A stretch of 64,000 bases of DNA from Cyclaneusma minus (Eukaryota; Ascomycota; Leotiomycetes; Marthamycetales; Marthamycetaceae), in NCBI GenBank assembly GCA_037179335.1, contig JAKZHN010000025.1, forward strand, positions 124,001-188,000. The letters run 5' to 3'. This document shows, in pieces, positions 56,706 to 64,000 of this stretch (position 1 is the stretch's first letter; every line of letters starts with the position of its first letter). Position numbers and translations under genes: made by a program. Below the pieces are notes generated by a model. That model made no database searches. It was not told the origin of the DNA and saw nothing but the letters and a program-made list of their open reading frames with translations.

Positions 56706-57066
56706 TCACACTCCTCCGTTGTCGACAAAGTAGGCGATCAAGGCATCCCACGCTCGTGCCTCATCGAAGAAATCATCGTCCTCAGCGGCGAAGGTTTCAT
56801 CAGCAGCGGGCGTCAGACCAGGAGTGGCCTCCGAAACGGGAGCAAGTTCTGGAACGAGCTTGTAGAACTCTTCAACCCACTCTGGTCTCTCCAACAATTC
56901 GGGCGACTCTTCAACCTCGTTAGCATATTCTTCTTGCACGTCACCCCGGAGTCATTTACCCAACACCCTGAGCATTGAGGGTGCTAATCGATTTCCGGCT
57001 CGACCAGTCTACAGTACAAGATGTCAGTAGGTGTACTTGGGATCGGGGTCAGCTTGATACATACCA
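56706..57066 (-). pseudogene. Acidic C-terminal fragment with one premature stop
   Basis: An intron (ATG/GTATGT donor near 57065, CTACTGACATC branch, TGTAG acceptor) leads into LAPSMLRVLGK, a TGA, then LRGDVQEEYANEVEESPELL and later DDDFFDEARAWDALIAYFVD before a natural stop after NGGV. The TGA could come from CGA by a C-to-T change. Confidence 0.45.
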
Positions 57067-57100
57067 TGATCTAGAAAGCTTGAGAGCCATGACCTCTATG

Positions 57101-57496
57101 TCACTCAGAGTAAGCTGCAGTATCCAGGAACTCGAACGTCGCCGTTTTGGGAAAGAACGAGGGAGGGAAAGAACCGTGATCTTGGCGTACATGCGCCCCC
57201 CTATCGTCTGCAAGAAGGCGGGGATCGTAAAGTCCAGGATTCCGGTGCGTAACCCCTTTTCGTGAAGCCAGAATGTTAGGATTTATCTCAACACTTGTTT
57301 CCAAGCCGTCGGGTGTGCTCTGGTAGCCTATTTGGGCCCACTCGTCGGTCGGTTCGTTTCCAGGAGCGGGGATGTCTTGCGAAGTGTCGAACCATGGGGA
57401 TGGTGAGTTCTTCATTGCGGTCGTTGAAAAAAGAAGCTCGCACACCAGCGGAAGTCTGTCTGAAGCGATTTGCAACCACCGGATGATTTTGATCAC
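57101..57496 (-). pseudogene. Unrecognised exon-like fragment
   Basis: The minus strand reads SPWFDTSQDIPAPGNEPTDE, WAQIGYQSTPDGLETSVEIN and THRNPGLYDPRLL. The GCGTACATG(C/-) phrase near 57189 recurs at 58.19 and 58.75 kb. No family is recognised. Confidence 0.35.
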
Positions 57497-58522
57497 TTCA
57501 GAGCAGACATACTCAGGCCCGGGGATGATATTAATGAGAGTGTCACTTGCATGGAGCTGACCGCAGGATACACCAGAGCCTTCCGCCGTACGGCTTTTGT
57601 GTCCCCCTGGCGACCCTCTAAAAAGACCATGCAGAGATTCTCTACTCTCAACAATGGCGTACTCAGGTATGTAAACGATTTGCCCTACTTGCGGTTAGTC
57701 CAGGAAATGCCAAACAATGACCTCGACGGGTTGAGAGATATCTTGAGGTGAGTCCCATGTCTGACTGTTCTATTCCCCTCGGAATCGGGAGTATTTTCGA
57801 TCGAAGCCTGGAGCCCTGTAAAGCTGGCTTGGCAGCTGAGAGGAGGAAGGAAGCCGCATCTGGTCCATGGAAGTGTTTGGGGTAGCTTGTTTCTGTTGGG
57901 CTCGAATTAGCGTGCGACACAAAGTTTCAAAGGAGGCAAACTTGCTCGACTACGCGCTCCATACTGTGGCCGAAGTGAAGGCTCCAGCGAGCTCTTGAGT
58001 CTTGATGATTCGATGCATCAGCTCTTGAGGCAATGCTACCCAAAATATCAGCAGCTGCGTGAGAGGTGGGACCATAGCACTTACTGCTCGATGATGGGGC
58101 TATACCAGCAACCACTCAAGAGATATCAACCAGGATGTCGTGACCATGAAAAGAAGTTAACGAGCTGCTGCTCGCAGGCCGTTGATCTTGGCGTACATGC
58201 TGAAATCTTGTCAGTTCATCTGGCTTAACAGACTTGGGATTTACCATAGCTCCAGAGCAACCGTAATGACCACATCAATGGTCTTGCGCAGACGGCCATC
58301 CTCGACCGTAAAGCAGATTCTGCCAACCACTTCCTACCAAACTCCAACTCGGAACCAATTGGTGGTGGCGGCCATGATCTTCTTGGCGTCGATACTGGCA
58401 TTGCCAGCCAGGCAACACCACGATGCTCATAAGTACCGTCGACAGGTTGTAGTGAAGCCGAGCCTGGACTTTGCTGGTCCAGGCTCCGCCAAGGTCTTCG
58501 ATCTAATAGAATGACAGTAAGT

Positions 58523-58900
58523 TTACCTGGGAATGGGATCAGCTTGGAACTTACCTGGATCGAAGAGCTTGACCAGCCACCATGACGTGCTCGTCATCTT
58601 GGCCGAAGCAAGCCAACCATCGTGAGATCCTTGACCGGCAAAAGCTTTCACGAACCTTGTTAGAAGACGCGAATGCTCCATCTCAGCGCCACGAAACACG
58701 ACACAATCACCGGGTTGGTAATCCCGGGCCCAAGCCAGCTGCTGACCTACGCGTACATGCTGAATGAAATCTTGTCCAGCCACATAAGTGAAACTGTGAC
58801 GCTGGGCCTGGCGAGACATGTTGTCGACTTTCTGGACCATGGCAGGCATAGTATTCTCGAGGTCGCTCAGGCGGTTGCGCGGCTTGTGTAGCTGCCCCAC
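58523..58900 (-). pseudogene. Exon-like fragment ending at GTAAGT donor
   Basis: The minus strand reads MPAMVQKVDNMSRQAQRHSF, TYVAGQDFIQHVRVGQQLAW and DYQPGDCVVFRGAEMEHSRL, then TSWWLVKLFDPG at a GTAAGT donor near 58555. It is a long uninterrupted run for this region and may be a true exon. A partial copy lies at 58.0-58.2 kb. Family unknown. Confidence 0.4.
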
Positions 58901-59314
58901 ACAGCCTAGAAATAATGTTAGCTATTGAGATTCATTTCCATGCAGAGGAATGGAGACTTACAGGTACGTCCTAAGTCCACCGAGGATCCCGGGCTGCTAT
59001 GTGTTAGATCTGTCGGGCAAGACTCTTAGCTGTCCAGCAAGATCCGATGTGATTTTGCTGGGCTGAATTGCTGTAGTTAGTGTATCAGCCACAGACTCCG
59101 GAGAAGCAGCGGTACGGGTCTTTCTCAGGGAGTCGATGTTCCGGGCCAATGTCACCTTGTTCGCCGTCCAGGAGTCGAAGGGATTCGTCTTGATGACAGC
59201 CACAGCCTTGTCTGACCCGCTCTTGGCTGAAGCCGCGGGAGACCCGCGGCTTCTTGGTGCGCGCAAGCTATTGAAAGTCAGTCATTGATTCTAAAAACTG
59301 AAGTCCGGAGTTGC

Positions 59315-59670
59315 TTACCTTGACAAGAGCCCATCTCTCGGTACCACTGGGTAAGGGTCGTAGTCTCCAAAGTCGATTGGGATATCGATGTCGGGCTTCG
59401 ATCCATGGTCGCTGTGTATTGTGGAGACCGGCTGTAGGATGTCAGCAGATGTAATCGAACGAAGAGTCAGGCTTCCACTTACCAGGTCCGACAGCTCTTC
59501 ACCAGCCACCATATTGCGCAAGGGTCGTAGTCGCCAGAGTCAATTGGGAGGTCGATATTGAGATTCGATCCCATGGTCGCTGCGTGTTTTTGAGACTAGC
59601 TATACAATGTCAGCCGACATGATCGAGAAAAGTGCCAGGCTTCCACGTACAAGGTCCGACAATCTTTACT
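59315..59670 (-). repeat. Tandem coding repeat (SDHGSKPDIDIPIDF / SDHGIESQYRPPN)
   Basis: The plus-strand block AGGGTCGTAGTC(T/G)CCA(A/G)AGTC is found at 59353-59372 and 59521-59540. The following GATCCCATGGTCGCTG(C/T)GTGT and GGCTTCCACTTACCAGGTCCGAC or its variant are repeated too. The period is about 170 bp. The first copy is open (IPIDFGDYDPYPVVPRDGLL). The second has a stop. Confidence 0.55.
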
Positions 59671-59949
59671 GGCCACCATATTTTGATGATTCTCGTTGCC
59701 GTAGATGTCGTGCTCGATAACAGTGTCGGTAACTGCAGAATTGGCGACTCGAGAGACATTGTGACGAAAGTTCGCGAAGAATCTGGAGTTTTCAGTAATA
59801 GTTAGCAGGCCGTCGGTACCGTGAAATTGGGGAAGGGGAATACTTGCTGGTTGAGAAGGAAGGACTGAGAGTATGCTGAATGTTGTTAGTCACTTCTGCG
59901 CTCCAGCTTCCCCGTGTAGTTTCTCCTCCACTTTTCCAACTCCATCTCC

Positions 59950-60240
59950 ACCACCTTTCCTTCTTTTTGTTTTGTTTTTCCTTTCCTTCTCTATCTACTT
60001 CTTTTTCTTTTTTTTCCGCTCTCCTGTTTTCTTATCCGTGTCCTTTTCTTTCCTATCCTTTCAATTTTTTTCCTTTCCTTCCTTTTCTTTCCTATTATTT
60101 CAATTTTTTTCAATGTTTTTTCCTCCTTTTTTCTTTTCGCTTTCTTGTCCGTTTTCTTTTCCTTTTTTTATTGTTTGTTTGCTTTTTTCTTATTTTTCTT
60201 CTTTCTTCTTTCTTCTTGTTTTCTTGGTGTTTGTTTTCGG
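59950..60240 (+). repeat. Polypyrimidine tract, about 290 bp
   Basis: The plus strand is almost only T and C (TTTCTTTTCC and similar), with rare G and A. On the minus strand it is polypurine and encodes lysine, glutamate and arginine. Such tracts can form triplex (H-DNA). A second tract of about 75 bp lies at 60.82-60.90 kb. Confidence 0.75.
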
Positions 60241-61106
60241 CTTGTTGTTTGTATCTTCTTGTTCCTTTCTGGTTTCGATGGGAAGACGGGCGACGGCAGC
60301 GGGGCGGTCGAGGAGGCCGAGTAACTCATGGAGCTTGTCGAGAGATGTCTGTAAGAGCCATGGGTCAGTATACTGTCTATGTTCAAAGCTTTGGCGGGTA
60401 CTTGCAGGCAAGAGTTCCACAAACAGGCCGTTGGGAGGCAACATCCGAACTGTGGTGAGTGGCAGCGAGGAGGTCGAGTATAAGCTGCATGTTGGATGAC
60501 GGGAGCTTGTCGGTATTGAGGCTGGCTATGGCGCAGTACGTGCAGTGAGTTGCGAAGGCGTTGGCGTAGGTGGAGTGGAGTGGCACTGAGGTAGTTGACG
60601 GGATGCTGTGTTTGGCGCGTGATTTCTGTAAGAGACACAGTTAGTAATTGCGAGGCACTTGCGGTCATGGTGGATACTTGCGTGAGTGGTGTCATGAGGA
60701 CGATGGAAGGCGAGCAACGATCGAGGGTTTCGAAGGTGTTGAGTGTGGCGTTGTGACCGGCGGGCTGGCGACTTGGGAATATTGGGACAGGTGGAATGGT
60801 TTTGACATTTTTCTTTTTTTGGTATGTTTTTCTTTTTCTATTTTCGTTTTCTGTATGTTTTTTCTTTTCTTTTCTTTTTCTTCTTTTCTTTTCGTATGTT
60901 TGTAATGGGCAAGCGGAGCTTGCGTGAGCGGTGTCTTCGAGGAAGTATCCGAGGGATTCGACATTGTCGAGGCGGTGGGGTGTTTTGTTGTGTGATGATT
61001 GCCTTTCGGCATCGAATGTTGAGGCTTTTGGCGATCTCCGAGGAAGCAGGAGACAGTGGCGTCTATTGACAGGTTGGGTTTTTGGATTGTTGGGACGGAA
61101 CCGCAT
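60168..61106 (-). CDS. Candidate three-exon gene, lysine-rich C-terminus
   Basis: Exon 1 is 61106-60678 (ATG start). Exon 2 begins at 60625 after a 52-bp intron with donor GTATCC, branch TACTAAC and acceptor CTTACAG, and the phase fits. Exon 2 reads FATHCTYCAIASLNTDKLPS, SNMQLILDLLAATHHSSD. Exon 3 begins at 60348 after acceptor CTTACAG. If exon 2 ends at 60425 (donor GTTTGT), exon 3 continues TSLDKLHELLGLLDRPAAVA and stops at 60190, giving 262 residues. If it ends at 60402 (donor GTACCC), exon 3 is read HLSTSSMSYSASSTAPLPS and stops at 60168, giving 277 residues. The first reads more like a folded protein. The lysine runs come from the polypyrimidine tracts. Function not recognised; a regulator is only a guess. 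Confidence 0.45.
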   Translation of the reverse strand: MRFRPNNPKTQPVNRRHCLLLPRRSPKASTFDAERQSSHNKTPHRLDNVESLGYFLEDTAHASSACPLQTYEKKRRKRKEKKKHTENENRKRKTYQKKKNVKTIPPVPIFPSRQPAGHNATLNTFETLDRCSPSIVLMTPLTQVSTMTASASQLLTVSLTEITRQTQHPVNYLSATPLHLRQRLRNSLHVLRHSQPQYRQAPVIQHAAYTRPPRCHSPQFGCCLPTACLWNSCLQVPAKALNIDSILTHGSYRHLSTSSMSYSASSTAPLPSPVFPSKPERNKKIQTTSRKQTPRKQEERRKKKNKKKANKQ

Positions 61107-61209
61107 TTTGTCGATGCAGCCCGTTCAAGTTCTGACGCCGGATCGACGCACTCTTGATTGGCTCAAACGACTCAGAGACCACCGAGGCCTCTTCTTGCCA
61201 GATTGAGGT

Positions 61210-61849
61210 TTAGGGAGGAGAGGAGGGATTTGGTGCAAGTCGAGGCTGGGGGAAGACGGCAGTGACTGCGTTTTGAGGAGTCTGTTGAATTCAATGTCAG
61301 GACATAAACGCTTGTAGGCTGTGGTGCATGGGGTACTCACTTTAATGAAAGAGTGCTTGAAGACTGTGTCAACAAGCAGCTCAAGAATACTGTGTGTGGT
61401 GTGCGATGCGCGGCTGTGTTACTCGTACAAAACTGCCATGAGGTAGAGATATTGGGCTGACTGAGGAGACAGACATGCAAGAGAGTCGATTATGATACTT
61501 GGGACAGAAGCTGCAAGATTCAAGTCAGAATATGCCAGGTGTTTGAATGTTTGATGAGGCTCGCGGTGCGCACCACGACTCGGAGTTGGAAAGGGAGCTT
61601 ACCTTGTATGTAGTACGCTTTGAGGTTCTTGGTGACGGTATGACCGCCAGTAAGGATGCCAGATACCTCGCCGCTAGGCGGAGTGACAGCGTACTTCAAG
61701 GCGCTCAGGTGAATTCGATATTGATTTTGACGGACATCGTAGTGGGCAGAGTGACGTTCCTGGGAAGACAGACAGTGGTCGCCGACAAGGATGGGTGTTG
61801 TTTCTAGCGTGGCCGAGGAAGTCTGATGTTCGAGCACACAGACAGATTT
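61210..61849 (-). CDS. 3' part of a candidate multi-exon gene (four exons, in phase)
   Basis: Exons on the minus strand are 61849-61603, 61510-61423, 61389-61341 and 61281-61210. Phases are consistent and the last exon ends in a stop. The text runs LSALKYAVTPPSGEVSGILT, TKNLKAYYIQ, then ASVPSIIIDSLACLSPQSAQ, YLYLMAVLYDILELLVDTVF, KHSFIK and a proline-rich end. Donors are GTAAGC, GTAACA and GTGAGT. Branches TCTGAC and CCTGAC are visible. The middle intron would be only 33 bp, very short, yet it turns a stop into the sensible LYDILELL. The upstream exon and start could not be joined: the expected donor near 61879 reads CTAAGTC. AVFLEALFLLVD at 62.45 kb looks like a paralogue of AVLYDILELLVD. 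Family unknown. Confidence 0.45.
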
Positions 61850-62125
61850 CTATGAGAGCACAGAAAGGATTAGCGTTTCCTAGATGTTTGCAGGTGGGCG
61901 TGGAGACTTAGAAGAAGAGTTGTCTGGACAGGAATCTGCAGCGACCAATTGTCGTGGCCGTGAGCGCAGGGCGGAAGAATACTCGAACAGGCTTGGCAGA
62001 TGTAGAGTGGGCGCCGACAATAATTAATTTTGTGTATGGATGAGTCTATTTTCTTTGACCCAGACAGATATCTATGACAGGTGTGTGACTGGGTCTATTT
62101 TCTTCAACTCAGAATGATATCTAGG
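61840..62125 (-). repeat. Serial acceptor/exon-start duplication
   Basis: TAG/ATATCATTCTGAGTTGAAG (62120), TAG/ATATCTGTCTGGGTCAAAG (about 62070) and TAG/AAATCTGTCTGTGTG (61849) look like three copies of one intron end and exon start. The first two share GAAAATAGAC(C/T)CA. The middle one has a Cys-rich run after it (ICQACSSILPPC). Confidence 0.5.
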
Positions 62126-62140
62126 AGAGGAGAGGAAGTG

Positions 62141-62540
62141 TCAGCACATGATCATAGATGTTGGCAGATGGTTGTAGAGACTCACAGGAAGTGCTGTGTG
62201 TAGAGAAGATTGGATTGGCGACTCTCGAATCCGAGAGCCAGAAGAGAAGGACGCTTTATTGTAGAAGTCTCTGTGTAGAAGAGTGGCGCCGGCGACGGTG
62301 TTGGGGTGTTGTGTTGGTGTTGTGTTGGTGTTATGGCAGTGAAGTGCTTGAGGACAAGACATCTGTAAGAGCGGGCAGCAAGAGTCAGCACGAGGTTCTT
62401 GGAGATTTGGAGACTGCTTGGGCCAAGGTGCGGTGGAGATGTCAACAAGCAAGAACAGAGCCTCGAGGAAGACTGCATGATGTTGTGTGCGCTCCAAGAC
62501 TTGAGGGCAGCACAAGCTTCTCTGCAGAGAGGACTCCATG
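62141..62540 (-). pseudogene. Exon-like fragments of a paralogue (AVFLEALFLLVDI)
   Basis: The minus strand gives SLCCPQVLERTQHHAVFLEA then LFLLVDISTAPW. After an intron end with GTGCTGAC branch and CTTACAG acceptor comes an exon 62362-62186 with donor GTGAGT. It is readable as LVLKHFTAITPTQHQHNTPT and LLALGFESRQSNLLYTQHFL. The frame does not continue for long. Related to the 61.2-61.85 kb gene. Confidence 0.35.
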
Positions 62541-62599
62541 CCGAGCTGGAATATTGCAGGCTGCGGGGATCTAAGAGGACTTACTCGTATGTAGACTAG

Positions 62600-62870
62600 G
62601 TATCACCACCAGATGGCTGCGCTCATACTCTTCGTGTTGGTTGGACTCGGACCTTGGAGAAAGGAAAGAGTCAGTGTCGGGTTGAGCTCAAGGCAGAGCG
62701 CGCCGATGTTTTGAGTGTGATCGGAGGACTTACATGTGTGTGCGTGGAATGGAAGTTCAAAGTGAAGGCGGACGCGACAACGCTGCCGAGACGTAGTAGT
62801 AGGCGTTTTCTGTTGTTGTTGCTGCGGTACGCTTTGGCGCTTCCCGCGCTTGGGGTGGTCATGGTAGGAG
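62600..62870 (-). pseudogene. Exon-like fragment with GTAAGTCC donor
   Basis: An exon ends at about 62735 (ACACACAT/GTAAGTCC). The intron has a CACTGAC branch and a CTCCAAG acceptor, and the next exon ends at ACGA/GTAAGTCC near 62583. Each exon is open (RSNNNRKRLLLRLGSVVASA; SNQHEEYERSHLVVIPSLHT), but their phases disagree, so either a start was missed or the copy is broken. Confidence 0.3.
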
Positions 62871-62879
62871 AGAAGAACT

Positions 62880-63523
62880 CTAGGAGTCCATTCTGCAGTT
62901 CCGACAGGCCTTGAGGCCACAAATCCGACACTCCCAAATCTTCCAATTAGGGTAGGAGTCACACATCCTGCACTTCCACAAGATCATGATAGTTTGCGAC
63001 ACTCTGAGCTTCCAGCGATGAGCGCAGCCACCGGCGGGCTGTTGGGGAGGAGGCGGGTTGTTCATCTCGACAGGCGTCGCGGGGATTTGCTTCTGGGAAT
63101 TTCTTGATTCTGACGACAAGCTTGCCCTACAAACACTTGTTCAAAGAAGTGCTTCTTGGGGAAAGAGTGTATCGAGGGGGATGGTCTCGAAAGATGAGAA
63201 AGGTTGCGAGGTGTTGTTGTTGGAGGAGGAAGCGCGTCGCTCTCTTCAATGTGGGAATTGGTGCCATGAGCACGAGGGCGTCCATCGGTCAGAGCTCCTC
63301 GAGCGGGAGCTGTGCCTGATCCTTTCAGGCCCTGAGGAGTGTCTTCACCGTCGTTGACCATGTTCGTCGTTGCTCCGTCTGCCTGCTTCTGTTTTGTCTG
63401 TCTGCCGTTGTTGGTCTTTGAGCCCGCCGTCTCTGAGTACTTGTATACTCGCCAGTGAGGACCTTGTGAGGGGTCAGAGCCGAAAGGAATCCGATCAATA
63501 GAAGTTTGAACCAGGGGGAACAT
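62880..63523 (-). CDS. Probable zinc-binding protein split by a frameshift or unseen intron
   Basis: A frame from the ATG at 63523 (MFPLVQTSIDRIPFGSDPSQ) runs 153 codons through a basic, disordered, proline/serine-rich region. It ends at 63062 (TGA). The next frame overlaps it (ATGA) and gives MNNPPPPQQPAGGCAHRWKL, then LWKCRMCDSYPNWKIWECRI and CGLKACRNCRMDS to a stop at 62880. The CRMC-x9-CRIC-x4-CRNC spacing is a compact zinc-binding module. Many fungal proteins end in a similar WxCxxC...CxxC...CxxC module. A frame change between 63.25 and 63.07 kb would join the disordered region to the zinc module. I cannot tell error, mutation and splicing apart. Confidence 0.5.
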
Positions 63524-64000
63524 CTGAGCTTCCAAAATGCCCAGACTTGATCATCCTTAAGCCGGTTTCCCGGCCTTTATGTGACAGAATGGGATGATTG
63601 GATCCTCTTCCCTTCTCCGGCCTGGAGGCAGCCGCGAGCAGGTCGTCTTCGTCCTTCGAGCTATAATTGAGCAAAAGCAATCTGGGTAAGGGTGGAAATT
63701 CCAAATACATCGGTCTCCCGATTTTTTCCGAATTATCTGCGCCCCTGGGATATGTCTGAATTATTGGAAATTATCTGAATTATTGGGGTATCATGTGAAG
63801 TTCTTCGATGTTCTTCGAAGCTCTCAAATCTCTTGGACAATCCGAGACTACTTACGACTTGAATTAATCGCAATTATATGGGTTCGCCAGGTAGTATCTG
63901 AGTATCCTTCAAATAATTGAGCTGCGGCTGGGATACCTCTGACTGTATGTATCCTAACTTCTTTCAGACTTTCATGGCACTGTAAACCAACTGGCGCCAT
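63524..64000. other. Window end, no gene recognised
   Basis: A/T-richer sequence with TCTGAATTATTGG repeated near 63747 and 63775 and GTTCTTCGA repeated near 63801. It is probably the promoter side of the minus-strand gene ending at 63523. Confidence 0.4.

Noticed and set aside
59880..60499. Plus-strand frames of about 200 codons rich in F, S and L
   Set aside because: They are translations of the polypyrimidine tract and carry no other signal. They are not membrane proteins.

Overview
The window looks like genomic DNA of a filamentous ascomycete (Pezizomycotina, perhaps Dothideomycetes). The evidence is short spliceosomal introns (GTATGT/GTAAGT donors, CTAAC/CTGAC-type branch points), base composition near balance by eye, and three recognisable fungal gene families: inositol phosphorylceramide synthase (AUR1), a secreted short heme-thiolate peroxygenase, and decayed BTB, F-box and zinc-finger genes. 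No rRNA gene, convincing tRNA gene or CRISPR array was seen.

Layout. (1) Positions 1-1.76 kb hold about five minus-strand modules, each with a TATAAATA-like box. (2) From 3.2 to 9.85 kb lie two intact genes: AUR1 (minus, two exons) and a plus-strand gene for a proline/serine-rich protein with one C-terminal membrane anchor. (3) From 10.2 to 16.6 kb a plus-strand array holds about 19 diverged modules spaced about 345 bp apart. Each has a TATA box. Many have a GTGACTCA box 50-75 bp upstream and CTGCTGTCG-like words further upstream. The modules share no open reading frame. The left and right arrays point away from each other and flank AUR1. This paired array is the most unusual structure in the window. 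(4) From 17 to 37 kb and from 44.7 to 59.7 kb the DNA is a mosaic of short coding-like fragments, mostly minus strand, many repeated two to four times and broken by frameshifts or stops. Recognisable pieces include BTB, F-box-like, Zn2Cys6-like and C2H2 motifs. A family of small foldback elements and one 74-bp hairpin sit among them.

(5) From 39.6 to 41.75 kb lie two well-resolved genes: the peroxygenase (plus, three exons) and a 118-residue two-membrane-span protein (minus, four exons, one only 30 bp long). (6) From 60.2 to 63.5 kb the minus strand carries candidate multi-exon genes with good splice signals, next to long polypyrimidine tracts and serially duplicated exon starts.

The four intact genes have no obvious pathway link. 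AUR1 makes the fungal sphingolipid inositol phosphorylceramide in the Golgi, and the peroxygenase is predicted to be secreted. The fragment regions read as a decayed, repeatedly duplicated accessory family. I cannot exclude that some fragments are exons of living genes whose splicing I could not resolve by eye.
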